Shown: piece by piece, positions 33,273 to 41,135 of the stretch
Position numbering within the stretch: position 1 is the stretch's first letter
Layout of the letters: every line of letters begins with the position of its first letter
Origin: CAZEHO01 sp964511945
GTDB taxonomy: Bacteria; Actinomycetota; Acidimicrobiia; Spongiisociales; UBA11373
Reading direction: 5' to 3'
Length of the DNA stretch: 64,000 bases
Assembly (NCBI GenBank): GCA_964511945.1
Contig: CAZEHO010000001.1
Location: forward strand, 62,001 to 126,000
Translations under genes and position numbers: made by a program
Notes under the pieces: model-generated
The model's database searches: none
What the model was told of the DNA's origin: nothing
The model's input: only the letters and a program-made list of their open reading frames with translations

Positions 33273-34318
33273 CGCAGCATCACCTCGGCCCATTCGGCGA
33301 TCCACCGCTCGCGGTGCTCCTCGATCCGGACCGGGTCCAGGCCGGCCGGCGAGTCCGGAATGACGGTGTACTGCACGAACTCATCGGGCAGGGCTGCATC
33401 GGTCACCGCGGGGAACACGAACATGTTGAGCGGGACGTCCTCCTGGAAGCGCCGCGACAACATGAAGTCGATCAGTGCCTCGGCGCCTGCTCGGTTCTCC
33501 GCCCCGCGCAGGATCCCGGCGAATTCGATCTGACGGAAGCAGCCGTCGGTGATGACGCCGGTGGGTGCGTCGTCGAGAGGTTCCTCCGAAAAGATCACCG
33601 CGGCCGGGGGTGACGAGGCATATGACACAACCAGGGGTCGGGTGCCGCCGGTGCCCGACCCGGAGAACGACCCGTAGTAGGCCTCTTCCCAGCCGCTCAC
33701 CACTTCGACGCCGTTGGCCTTGAGGCCCTCCCAGAACTCCAGCCAGGGGGCCGATCCGTCGTCTCCTTCACCGAAGACGGCGATCGTCGCCAGCATGAAC
33801 GCCAAGCCGGGGGACGATGTGGCCGGGTCCTCGACGACCAGGAGATCGCGATACGCCGGTTCGGTGAGGTCGCCGAGACTCTGCGGAACCGGGAGGTCGA
33901 GACCAAATGCAGCCTTGTCGTAGTTGAGGCACACGTCGCCGAAGTCGATCGGGGTGACCCGGTCGTCGGGGTCGACCGCCAGCGCAGGGTCCACCGTTCC
34001 GAGCGCGGGCGAGCGGTACGGGTCGAAGATCTCGCCGTTGATGGCACGCGAGAGGAACGTGGTATCAACCCCGAACAGCACATCGGCCACCGGGTTGCCT
34101 GCAGCCAGGATCGCCTGGTTGACCACGCTGCCGGCGTCGGAACCCTGGATGATCTCGAGTTCGTACCCGGTGGTTTCGGTGAATTCGGCGAGGATGTCTT
34201 CCGAGGCCAGGAACGACTCGTGGGTGAGCAGCCGTACGGTTCCCGGGTCGTCGTCGCCGCATCCGGCAACAACGGCGAGCAGAGAGATAAGAGCGGCGGC
34301 CATGCGCAGCGACCTCAT
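33269..34318 (-). CDS. Thiamine ABC transporter substrate-binding lipoprotein (ThiB-like)
   Basis: 349 aa. Lipoprotein signal MRSLRMAAALISLLAVVAGC with lipobox VAGC. The mature protein is a class of type II periplasmic-binding fold typical of ThiB/TbpA: VRLLTHESFLASEDILAEF near the start, VLFGVDTTFLSRA, PIDFGDVCLNYDKAAF and VSYASSPPAAVIF. It would capture thiamine or its phosphates outside the membrane and hand them to the permease. ATG 34318 has GGAGGAA upstream and overlaps the TPK stop (ATGA). Confidence 0.9.
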   Translation of the reverse strand: MRSLRMAAALISLLAVVAGCGDDDPGTVRLLTHESFLASEDILAEFTETTGYELEIIQGSDAGSVVNQAILAAGNPVADVLFGVDTTFLSRAINGEIFDPYRSPALGTVDPALAVDPDDRVTPIDFGDVCLNYDKAAFGLDLPVPQSLGDLTEPAYRDLLVVEDPATSSPGLAFMLATIAVFGEGDDGSAPWLEFWEGLKANGVEVVSGWEEAYYGSFSGSGTGGTRPLVVSYASSPPAAVIFSEEPLDDAPTGVITDGCFRQIEFAGILRGAENRAGAEALIDFMLSRRFQEDVPLNMFVFPAVTDAALPDEFVQYTVIPDSPAGLDPVRIEEHRERWIAEWAEVMLR

Positions 34319-34974
34319 GCAGATTCCTCCTCGAGATGGATGGCCAGCACGGTGCCCGAGGCGACCTCGACGGTTACCGGCGGCCGGTCGATGATGTTGG
34401 AGACTCCCCGGGTCGATCCCGGTTCGAGCGTTTCTCCGGTGAGCGGCCACCGCAGTCCGTGGGTGGTCACCCCGGTGGCCGGGCCTCCGACCGCCAGCAG
34501 GGTCACGACATCGCCCTCCCGGCCCGGAATCGATCCGGTGTCGTGGATCGGCAGTACATGAGCTCCCTGGACGAACCAGTCGATGTGATGGGCGGTGAAG
34601 GCCCGTGACGCCAGAAGCAGGGCGTTGGCCATGAAGTGATCGATCCGATCGAGGCTCGCACCGCCGATCACGATGATGCGCCCGGTACCACGGCGAACCG
34701 CAGCATCGAGGGCGAGTTCCAGATCCGTGGCGTCCTTGTCGGTGGGGTGGCGTTCCAGTTCGGCACCGGACCGGAGGGCTCGCATCACCGCTTCGGCGGC
34801 GGCGGAGTCGAGGTCGCCGATGACCAGATCCACACCGATGCCCAGCCCGAACGCAGTGTGGAGCCCGGAATCGGCTGCGATGACGAAGCGGTCCTCGGGC
34901 AGGGTGCGGCGAACCGCCGATGGCTCCGGATCACCGCCGGCCACGATCACTGTTGCTGGGGAATCGGTCACCAT
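34315..34974 (-). CDS. Thiamine pyrophosphokinase
   Basis: 219 aa. TPK transfers pyrophosphate from ATP to thiamine to form the cofactor TPP. Motifs include VIVAGGDPEP, AADSGLHTAFGLGIGVDLVIGDLDS (nucleotide-binding), HPTDKDATDLELAL (catalytic acidic residues) and GGASLDRIDHFMANALLL. The C-terminal beta domain has GLRWPLTGETLEPGSTRGVSN. ATG 34974 is directly behind the riboswitch; the GTG at 34971 gives a better distance from GGAGGG and may be the real start. An ATG at 34989 lies inside the riboswitch and is rejected. Confidence 0.94.
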   Translation of the reverse strand: MVTDSPATVIVAGGDPEPSAVRRTLPEDRFVIAADSGLHTAFGLGIGVDLVIGDLDSAAAEAVMRALRSGAELERHPTDKDATDLELALDAAVRRGTGRIIVIGGASLDRIDHFMANALLLASRAFTAHHIDWFVQGAHVLPIHDTGSIPGREGDVVTLLAVGGPATGVTTHGLRWPLTGETLEPGSTRGVSNIIDRPPVTVEVASGTVLAIHLEEESA

Positions 34975-34980
34975 TCCCTC

Positions 34981-35076
34981 CGCTGGCATTACCCAGTTCA
35001 GGTTCCACGGGTCGGTGGCGTCGTATCGGCCACCCTCTCAGCCCGGCTGGTCCCGAGCTCCCCGGTGTACCCAGCG
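34981..35076 (-). promoter_or_regulatory. TPP riboswitch (THI element)
   Basis: Read on the minus strand, P1 is CGCTGG (35076-35071) with CCAGCG (34986-34981). The conserved GCTGAGAGGGTG and GAACCTGAACTGGGTAATGCC segments are both present. The Shine-Dalgarno GGAGGG starts at the last P1 base, so TPP binding would close P1 over the ribosome site: translational control is likely. It commands the whole TPK-ThiB-ThiP-ThiQ operon. Confidence 0.95.
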
Positions 35077-35106
35077 AGCGTACCACCGTGCCGATCGAAA
35101 GGGGGG

Positions 35107-35145
35107 TTGACAATGTGGCGTCTTTGTGACATCATAATGATGTCA
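35107..35145 (+). promoter_or_regulatory. Promoter with 19-bp palindromic operator
   Basis: TTGACA (35107-35112) is a consensus -35. About 18-20 bases on is the perfect palindrome TGACATCATAATGATGTCA (35127-35145), which contains the best -10 candidate (CATAAT). An extra half-site TGATGTCA is at 35192-35199 inside the first gene. A repressor bound here would occlude RNA polymerase. The RHH protein encoded downstream is the obvious candidate. Confidence 0.75.
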
Positions 35146-35177
35146 ATACGACTGCAAGATGGCGAGGAGGGACGAAG

Positions 35178-35354
35178 ATGTGGTATCACGGTGATGTCAC
35201 CGAGCCGCTCATGGCGGCGATTCGAGCCGACGCCCAGCGGATGATGGGGAGCCGGAGCTCGAAGCGTCCGGCGCTGCCGACGTGGACAGCCCGTTCGTGG
35301 ATTCCGGTGGCGGCCCGGACCAGGGCGCTGGCCGCGCTGGCGATGGTGCGATGA
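35178..35354 (+). CDS. Small 58-aa protein, first gene of the RHH-DUF4097 unit
   Basis: MWYHGDVTEPLMAAIRADA begins six bases after GAGGAGGGA. The 58-residue product has an N-terminal short helix, then a basic Arg/Ser-rich part ending ARTRALAALAMVR. The strong ribosome site, position just after the operator promoter and tight spacing to the next gene (15 bases) support it as a real gene. I do not recognise a family. It could be a regulator, a peptide partner or a leader that couples translation. Confidence 0.6.
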   Translation: MWYHGDVTEPLMAAIRADAQRMMGSRSSKRPALPTWTARSWIPVAARTRALAALAMVR

Positions 35355-35369
35355 CCGCGAGGAGTGAAC

Positions 35370-35819
35370 GTGGACACGAGTACGGCGATGACGAAGATCG
35401 AAGCGGCGATCGAGCAGCAGGTGCTGGTCGCCGGTGGCGATTCCCAGGTCGAGGCGGCCGCTCGCGTGATGGTGGCGGCACTGGAACCGGCGATTCGCCA
35501 ACTGGCGATGGATCTAGCGGAGCAGGCAGCGGTCGAGGTGGCGGCTCAGCTGGCGGGCTACGAGATCGACGTCGTGCTCGCCGACGGGGACCCGATGCTG
35601 CGGGTCCGACCGGTGGTGGAGGAGGTCGTGAGCTTCGGGGATTCGATGGACGCCCGGATCACGCTCCGACTGCCACCGAATCTCAAGGAGATCATCGAGG
35701 TGGCGGCCGACGAGAAGGGCGAGTCGCTCAACACCTGGTTGGTGAAGACGATCTCCACCCGCACCGGGAGCCAGAAGCGGCGCAAGAGCCGCAAGGTCGA
35801 AGGGATCATCGAGACATGA
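35370..35819 (+). CDS. Ribbon-helix-helix protein, probable autoregulator
   Basis: 149 aa from GTG 35370, with CGAGGAG just upstream (GTG 35364 is too close to it). The N-terminal 90 residues are Ala/Glu-rich helical with VRPVVEEVVSFGD. The C-terminal MDARITLRLPPNLKEIIEVAADEKGESLNTWLVKTIS is a classic Arc/CopG-type RHH domain, followed by a basic tail. RHH dimers bind short palindromes through the beta strand ARITLRLP; the TGATGTCA palindrome upstream is a fitting target. Looks antitoxin-like, but no toxin is adjacent. Overlaps the next gene by ATGA. Confidence 0.8.
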   Translation: MDTSTAMTKIEAAIEQQVLVAGGDSQVEAAARVMVAALEPAIRQLAMDLAEQAAVEVAAQLAGYEIDVVLADGDPMLRVRPVVEEVVSFGDSMDARITLRLPPNLKEIIEVAADEKGESLNTWLVKTISTRTGSQKRRKSRKVEGIIET

Positions 35820-36586
35820 GCGAGCGCATCGAACGATTCACTGTTGAGGGGCGGCCGTCGCTCGCAGTGCGGGCGGTCTCGGGCGACGTGAGGATCGTCG
35901 ATGGCGCCGCCGGTGAGGTGGTCGTCCGGTTGCGCGGTCGCGACCGTTACCTGGAGAACTTCGTGGTCGAGCAGCACGGCAGCACGATCACCATCGAGCC
36001 CGAACGCGGCAGGAGTGCCTCCGGATCGGTCGGGATCGTCGTCGAGGTCGGAGCGCCGGCAGCGCTTCGAGTGCGCATCGCATCGGGCGATGTCACCGCC
36101 GAAACGGAATTGGCCGAGCTGAGTGTCGATTCGGCCTCCGGTGACGTCCGCGCCGGCCGGATCAGCGACGGAGTCCGTGCCAAGACGGCATCCGGTGATC
36201 TGAATCTCGGCGAGATCGGGGGTGCACTGTCGGTGGCATCGGCATCGGGCGAGGTCGTCGCTGCCGACGTCGGGCGCACCTTGGAAGCCAAGGTCGCCTC
36301 CGGCGACGTGCGGATCGGCCGGGCTCGAGGTGACGTCGACGTGAAGAGTGCCTCGGGTGATCTCGACGTCGCGACGTTCGAGGGTGGAGACCTCAATGCC
36401 AAGACCCTCTCGGGCGATGTGACCATTGGTGTGGTTGCCGGGCGTCGATTCTCGGTGTCGTTCAACAGCCTCAGCGGCACGATCAAGACTGATTTCCCGG
36501 TGGCGGACGGCGGAGACGGCACGCTGTCCCGGCTCAACGTCAAGTCGATGTCGGGTGATATCCGTATCCGGGCGGCGGCCGGATAA
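35816..36586 (+). CDS. DUF4097-type beta-repeat protein
   Basis: 256 aa built of recurring short strands with SGDV/SGDL turns (SGDVRIVDG, SGDVTAETE, SGDVRAGRI, SGDLNLGEI, SGEVVAADV and on), a pattern of right-handed beta-helix or beta-sandwich DUF4097 proteins. There is no signal peptide or membrane segment, so it is probably cytoplasmic. The function is unknown. Relatives elsewhere sit near stress or envelope regulators. It is the last gene of the coupled three-gene unit, 27 bases from the convergent GDSL gene. Confidence 0.8.
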   Translation: MSERIERFTVEGRPSLAVRAVSGDVRIVDGAAGEVVVRLRGRDRYLENFVVEQHGSTITIEPERGRSASGSVGIVVEVGAPAALRVRIASGDVTAETELAELSVDSASGDVRAGRISDGVRAKTASGDLNLGEIGGALSVASASGEVVAADVGRTLEAKVASGDVRIGRARGDVDVKSASGDLDVATFEGGDLNAKTLSGDVTIGVVAGRRFSVSFNSLSGTIKTDFPVADGGDGTLSRLNVKSMSGDIRIRAAAG

Positions 36587-36613
36587 CACCGTACGAGCGT
36601 CCGGCGATTCCGG

Positions 36614-37420
36614 TCAGTCAGCGGCGGCGGCGGATCGCGGCGTGGTCCGCTCGGATTCGATCATCGCCAGCGCCGCGTCGAACGCCGGCTCGCTGCACTC
36701 GGCAAAGACGGCGTGGCCACCGTCGCCGGCGTGGAACTGGTCTCCGGCAAAGAGGGCGGGATCCTCAAAGAACGCGCTCGACATCCGGCCCCTGGAGTAG
36801 ACCTTCAGCGTTCGGGGATGGGCGTTAGCCACCTTCACCACCAGCCGGTCGTAGATCCGGCTGCGCCATGACACCCAGGGCTTGAGCGCCGCCGGGAGCC
36901 GGGGAACCGAAGCCGGATCGCCCATGCCCAGCGCCACCACCGCCGAGGCGACCTGCTCGAGACTGCCGACGATCGTATCGAGCTTGCGCGTGAATGAGGC
37001 CGGCGGGATTCCGCGCAGCGAGTCGTTGGTGCAGACGGACACCACGGCGAGATCCGGCTCGAGCCGGATTGCTTCGGTCAACTGGCCTTCGACCACATCC
37101 CGCGCCTTGGAGCCGCCGACGCCGAGACTGATCAGTTCGATGTGGTAGCGGTCCTCCCAGCGCCGCATCAGCCGCCTGATCCAGATGTTCTCCAGGTGTT
37201 CGACGCCGGGGGCGGTGAGCGAGCTGTCTCCGACGGCGACCACGCGCAGCGGCGGAAGCTCCGGTGAACCGAATGTCCCGGAGGCGTCCTGATTCGGGAA
37301 CGACGGCAGGTCGGAGCGGTGTGCCGCTCGGAATACCTGCGCGAGCAAGAACGCTCCGCCTGTCACGGGGAGCGCAACGGCCGGTCCCACGAGGCGACGA
37401 GTTATGCCCACGGTTCGCAT
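36614..37420 (-). CDS. Exported SGNH/GDSL-family hydrolase
   Basis: 268 aa with an N-terminal hydrophobic anchor (AVALPVTGGAFLLAQVF). Block I is VVAVGDSSLTAPGVEHLENIW with the nucleophile Ser, block II has the Gly in LGVGGSKARD, block III is SVCTND with the Asn, and block V DQFHAGDGGH supplies Asp and His. Such enzymes deacylate lipids, glycans or peptidoglycan outside the membrane. Single gene, divergent from the LLM oxidoreductase. Confidence 0.87.
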   Translation of the reverse strand: MRTVGITRRLVGPAVALPVTGGAFLLAQVFRAAHRSDLPSFPNQDASGTFGSPELPPLRVVAVGDSSLTAPGVEHLENIWIRRLMRRWEDRYHIELISLGVGGSKARDVVEGQLTEAIRLEPDLAVVSVCTNDSLRGIPPASFTRKLDTIVGSLEQVASAVVALGMGDPASVPRLPAALKPWVSWRSRIYDRLVVKVANAHPRTLKVYSRGRMSSAFFEDPALFAGDQFHAGDGGHAVFAECSEPAFDAALAMIESERTTPRSAAAAD

Positions 37421-37479
37421 CAGGCTAATACCCGAGAATCGGTTGCTCGCCTACTATCCGCTCTGGCAGGGGAGGGTAC

Positions 37480-38508
37480 GTGCGTCTCGGCCTCAATATC
37501 GGGCTGTCCGGCCCGGTGCTCGAGAACCGCATCGAGTTGGTGCGCGAGGCCGACCGGCTCGGCTTCCACTCGGTCTGGGCGGCGGAGGCGTACGGCAGTG
37601 ATGCCGTCACCGTGCTCGCCTGGTATGCCGCGCAGACGGAGCAGATCTCGGTCGGCAGCGCGGTCATGCAGATGCCGGCGAGGACCCCGGCGATGACCGC
37701 GATGACGGCGGCCACGATGTCTGAGCTGACCGGTGGACGCTTCCTGCTGGGACTCGGACTGTCGGGTCCCCAGGTGGTCGAAGGCTGGCACGGCAGACCC
37801 TTCGGCAAGCCGCTCGGCACCACACGGGAGTATGTCGACATCGTCCGGGCCGCACTCGCTCGCAAGCGGGTCCGCCACCATGGCGAACACTTCCAGATCC
37901 CCTATGAGGGGCCCGGGGCCACCGGATTGGGGAAGGCCCTGCGGCTCACCCTGCGCAGCCGGCATTCGGTACCGATCTACCTCGCCAGCATCGGTCCGCG
38001 CAACGTTGCCCTGACGGCTGAGATTGCCGACGGCTGGCTTCCGGTGTTCTACTCGCCGGAGCGAGCGGCCGACATCTTCGGTCCTCATCTCGATGCCGGG
38101 TTCGAACGCTCGGGTGATCCGGCGAAGGTGGAACGATTCGACGTGGCTCCCACCGTGCCGGTCGTAGTCACGGACGATGTCGAACAGGCCCGCTGGGGGG
38201 TGCGGCCGTTCGTTGCTCTCTATATCGGCGGGATGGGAGCTCGGGGCCGCAACTTCTACTTCGATCTGGCATGCCGCTACGGATTCGATGTGGAGGCATC
38301 CCGGATCCAGGAGCTCTACCTCGACGGGAAGCGGCAGCAGGCAATGGCGGCGGTGCCGGACGAACTCATCGACGAGATCTCCCTGCTGGGGACCAGGGCT
38401 GAGATCCGCGACCGTCTGGAGGCCTGGCAGGAATCCGGGGTGACCACGCTGATCGCCAGCGCAGTCGACGTCGACACACTGCGAACCCTCGCCGAGCTGG
38501 TGCTTTAG
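37480..38508 (+). CDS. LLM-class F420-dependent oxidoreductase
   Basis: 342 aa TIM-barrel of the luciferase-like monooxygenase superfamily. MRLGLNIGLSG, ADRLGFHSVWAAEAYGSDAVTVLAWYAAQTEQISVGSAVMQMPARTPAMTAMTAATM and GRFLLGLGLSGPQVVEGWHG are typical of the F420-using branch (mer/adf-like). It would oxidise or reduce a small substrate with coenzyme F420; the substrate is unknown. GTG 37480 follows GGGAGGG. With the Ddn-type reductase at 43.4 kb it suggests an F420-making organism. Confidence 0.88.
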   Translation: MRLGLNIGLSGPVLENRIELVREADRLGFHSVWAAEAYGSDAVTVLAWYAAQTEQISVGSAVMQMPARTPAMTAMTAATMSELTGGRFLLGLGLSGPQVVEGWHGRPFGKPLGTTREYVDIVRAALARKRVRHHGEHFQIPYEGPGATGLGKALRLTLRSRHSVPIYLASIGPRNVALTAEIADGWLPVFYSPERAADIFGPHLDAGFERSGDPAKVERFDVAPTVPVVVTDDVEQARWGVRPFVALYIGGMGARGRNFYFDLACRYGFDVEASRIQELYLDGKRQQAMAAVPDELIDEISLLGTRAEIRDRLEAWQESGVTTLIASAVDVDTLRTLAELVL

Positions 38509-38518
38509 GGGTCGGCGG

Positions 38519-38734
38519 CTACCGGTCGAACGGGCGGTTCGAGGCGGCCATGTCTCCGCCATACCAGAGGATTCCGCCGCCGACGAATGCAACGCCGCCC
38601 CACACTGCCGGGACATACTCCCCGAGCGCCGCCGAGAAGAAGAAGAGGACGGCCCCGGCCAGGGCCGCGATCGTCGCCAGTGCGGTCAGCGGCCACGCCA
38701 GCCAGTAGGGGATGTACTGCGAGAAGGTCTCCAT
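38519..38734 (-). CDS. Small two-helix membrane protein
   Basis: 71 aa. Two hydrophobic helices (WLAWPLTALATIAALAGAVLFFFSA and YVPAVWGGVAFVGGGILWYGG) with short polar ends. The stop lies ten bases beyond the LLM gene's stop, convergently. No family is recognised. Coding is supported by its membrane topology and the good codon pattern rather than by homology. Confidence 0.6.
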   Translation of the reverse strand: METFSQYIPYWLAWPLTALATIAALAGAVLFFFSAALGEYVPAVWGGVAFVGGGILWYGGDMAASNRPFDR

Positions 38735-38877
38735 CGCAGATCAGGGTACCCGGGCGGCGGTGGCTGTGGGTCGGGACCGCGGCGTGGTCAATCGAAGACG
38801 GCGGTGCGGAGCGAGTCACGGGCATGCCGCGTAGACCGCTACGTTGGGGCCGCCCTGAATCGACCCGGGATGGTGTG

Positions 38878-39921
38878 ATGACAGACGATCGATCGGAGCT
38901 GCTGGCGGCGGTCGCGGCCGGCGATCTCGACGAGCTCATCCGGTGGGCCGACCGGTTGTGTTCAACGCGCGATTGGGACGGTGTCGTACTGCTGCGGGAC
39001 CGGTGCCGGCATGCTCTAGAGGAGCGCGGCCTGCAGCTGTGGCCTGCCGCCGAGTACGCCGAGTATCGGCTTGCACTGGAGGCGCCGGCATCGTTCGCCG
39101 GGCCGGTGGTCGTCGAAGGAGCCGGGCGGTTTGCGCTCGGACCGCTCTGGGAGGTCGCCGCGGCCCATCACCCCTGGACCGACCTCGCCCCGCACGTGCC
39201 GCAGGGGCCGGCACGATCGATGGCCGCCCATGCCCGCGTGTTGCGCGGTGAGGACCTCGGCGCCGACACCAGCGTGGACGGTTCAGTGCTGGACCTCCCC
39301 TTCATAGTGCAGCCGTGGGAACCTGCCTACCCGGCCCCCGTCTACCGGGCCGACACCGCCGATTTCCCTACCCCGCCCCTGCCGGAATTGGCCCCGATGC
39401 CGATCGGGGAGCCCGGTGAGGAAATCGGGGACGAAGAAGCGACCGATGCCTTGCTGGCCGTCGTGACGGTGTGGGCCGAACATTCGAACGGGTCTCGGGC
39501 CGCGATCACGACGGAGGGCGGGTGCGCGGAGGCTATTGCCGCCCTTGGATACGACGATGTGCTGGGTGCCGAGATCGAGCCGGACGATGCGCTGGCCTGG
39601 ATGGCGTGGGCGGGGGCGAGCGGAGGAGCATATGGGCGCCGCCGCGGTGGCCCCGCCGGCCGCTTCGCCGCCTGGTCGGCCGCCGCCGCGGTCGCCGGTC
39701 TGGAGTGGCCGGTGGATCCTGATGAGCTGGGCTCCGGGCTCACCGAACTTCGGTGGGTGCTGTGGCAGCCGCGCCACGAACCCTCCGGCTGGCAGCTCTT
39801 CGTGGCTGCGGAATCTGCCGCCGAGGAACTGGCCTGGGCGGTTGCCGCCCGCGATCACTACCGCGACGATGACCCCCTGGCTGCGGATCGCCCGGGTCCC
39901 TTCGCCGCTCCGACCGAATAG
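38878..39921 (+). CDS. Conserved actinobacterial hypothetical protein
   Basis: 347 aa, soluble, without signal peptide. Trp- and Ala-rich. The N-terminal half has WADRLCSTRDWDGVVLLRDRCRHALEERGLQLWPAAEYAEYRLALEAP, a helical-repeat-like region, followed by GRFALGPLWEVAAAHHPW. A Pro/Glu-rich linker (PAYPAPVYRADTADFPTPPLPE, about 135-175) separates a C-terminal half rich in Ala/Trp helices. I know no function. It starts at ATG 38878 and ends nine bases before the PLP enzyme gene, so the two may be cotranscribed. Confidence 0.75.
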   Translation: MTDDRSELLAAVAAGDLDELIRWADRLCSTRDWDGVVLLRDRCRHALEERGLQLWPAAEYAEYRLALEAPASFAGPVVVEGAGRFALGPLWEVAAAHHPWTDLAPHVPQGPARSMAAHARVLRGEDLGADTSVDGSVLDLPFIVQPWEPAYPAPVYRADTADFPTPPLPELAPMPIGEPGEEIGDEEATDALLAVVTVWAEHSNGSRAAITTEGGCAEAIAALGYDDVLGAEIEPDDALAWMAWAGASGGAYGRRRGGPAGRFAAWSAAAAVAGLEWPVDPDELGSGLTELRWVLWQPRHEPSGWQLFVAAESAAEELAWAVAARDHYRDDDPLAADRPGPFAAPTE

Positions 39922-39930
39922 CCTGGGGTC

Positions 39931-40902
39931 GTGTCCGCCGCCATTCCCATCGAAGAGATCCGTGCCGCCCGCGATCGGGTGACGCCCTACCTGCATCGGA
40001 CGCCGCTGGCGTCGAGCCGTGTGCTGTCGGAGCGATTCGAGAGCACGGTGTCGCTCAAGCTCGAGTTGCTGCAGAAGACCGGATCGTTCAAGCCCCGGGG
40101 GGCGTTCAATGAGATCCTCTCGCTGGGCGAGGCATCCCGCCGCCGGGGTGTGGTCGGCGTCAGCGGTGGAAACTTCGCCCAGGGATTGGCGTTCGCCGGC
40201 CAAACGCTCGGCGTTCCGACGACCATCGTGATGCCGGAGTCGACCCCGGCCAACTACGTCGAGGCCACTCGCGGTTACGGGGCAACGATCGAACTGGTGA
40301 GTGATATCGCGGCCGCTTTCCGCCGAGTCGAAGACCTGGCGCTCGAGGGCCTGACGACACTCCATCCGTTCGATGACCCGGCGATGATGGCCGGCAACGG
40401 GACGGTCGGCCTCGAGATTGTCGAGGATGCCCCGGAAATGACCGACCTGTTCGTCAGCATCGGTGGTGGGGGGCTGATGACCGGCGTGGCGTCGGCGGTG
40501 AAAGCGTTGTGTCCCGACGTCCGGGTGTGGGGGGTCGAGACCGAGGGGGCAGATGCCATGCGGCGGGCGCTCGATGCCGGGCGGATCGTAGAGATGGAGA
40601 TCACTTCGATCGCGAAGACTCTCGGTGCGCCCTGGGTGTCGGAACACACGCTGGCGGCCGCCTCGGAACTGCTCGAGGACGTCGTCGTCGTCTCCGACGC
40701 AGAGGCCTTTCACAGCATCCTGCTGTTGATGGAGCGGGCCAAAGTCATGGCCGAACCCGCAGCCGCCTGCACGCTGGCGGCTGCCGAGCGGGTGCGGGAC
40801 CGCATCGGTGGCAGCATCGTGCTCCTGCTCTGCGGAGGGAACCTGTCGTTCACCGATCTGATGGAGTGGCGGGAGCGGTTCGAGGAGCCGGCAGCCGGCT
40901 GA
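39931..40902 (+). CDS. PLP-dependent serine/threonine dehydratase-type enzyme
   Basis: 323 aa, fold type II PLP enzyme. The PLP lysine is Lys54 in KTGSFKPRGA. VSGGNFAQGLAFAGQTLGVPTTIVMPESTP and the phosphate-cradle SIGGGGLMTG (about 168-177) are typical of catabolic threonine dehydratase/serine racemase. In many relatives the motif after SGG is NH; here it is NF, a small oddity that may alter substrate choice. There is no regulatory ACT domain. Products would be 2-oxoacids plus ammonia; a RidA protein is encoded at 10.2 kb. Confidence 0.87.
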   Translation: MSAAIPIEEIRAARDRVTPYLHRTPLASSRVLSERFESTVSLKLELLQKTGSFKPRGAFNEILSLGEASRRRGVVGVSGGNFAQGLAFAGQTLGVPTTIVMPESTPANYVEATRGYGATIELVSDIAAAFRRVEDLALEGLTTLHPFDDPAMMAGNGTVGLEIVEDAPEMTDLFVSIGGGGLMTGVASAVKALCPDVRVWGVETEGADAMRRALDAGRIVEMEITSIAKTLGAPWVSEHTLAAASELLEDVVVVSDAEAFHSILLLMERAKVMAEPAAACTLAAAERVRDRIGGSIVLLLCGGNLSFTDLMEWRERFEEPAAG

Positions 40903-41115
40903 TCAGCGTCCGCCGATGGTCTCCAACGCGGTAATCCCAATCGTGGTGGTGGTCGTGGTCGCCGGGACGGTCCGCCGGCGCGGAGCGCACGTCGACATCA
41001 ACGTGATGATCGCCAGCGATCCGGCGGCGAGGACCGCCACCGAACCGCGTACGAATGGCCGGCGCAGCCACGGTCGGTGTTCGTGGTACGGATCGGGGTC
41101 CCAGCGGTCATCCAT
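40903..41115 (-). CDS. Small single-pass membrane protein
   Basis: 70 aa: acidic/His-rich N-terminus (MDDRWDPDPYHEHRPWLRRP), one hydrophobic helix (GSVAVLAAGSLAIITLMSTC), then a Thr-rich tail (TTTTTTIGITALE). It is adjacent to, and codirectional with, the MBL-fold gene. The family is unknown. The clear topology supports it as a gene. Confidence 0.55.
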   Translation of the reverse strand: MDDRWDPDPYHEHRPWLRRPFVRGSVAVLAAGSLAIITLMSTCAPRRRTVPATTTTTTIGITALETIGGR

Positions 41116-41135
41116 TGGTCGGAGGGCTGCGGGTG

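Noticed and set aside
34989..34989. ATG at 34989 as start of thiamine pyrophosphokinase
   Set aside because: It lies in the conserved 3' part of the TPP riboswitch (TAATGCC), before the Shine-Dalgarno.
35370..35819. Classical toxin-antitoxin pair
   Set aside because: Neither neighbour resembles a known toxin (no PIN, RelE, MazF or Fic motif); only the RHH part is antitoxin-like.
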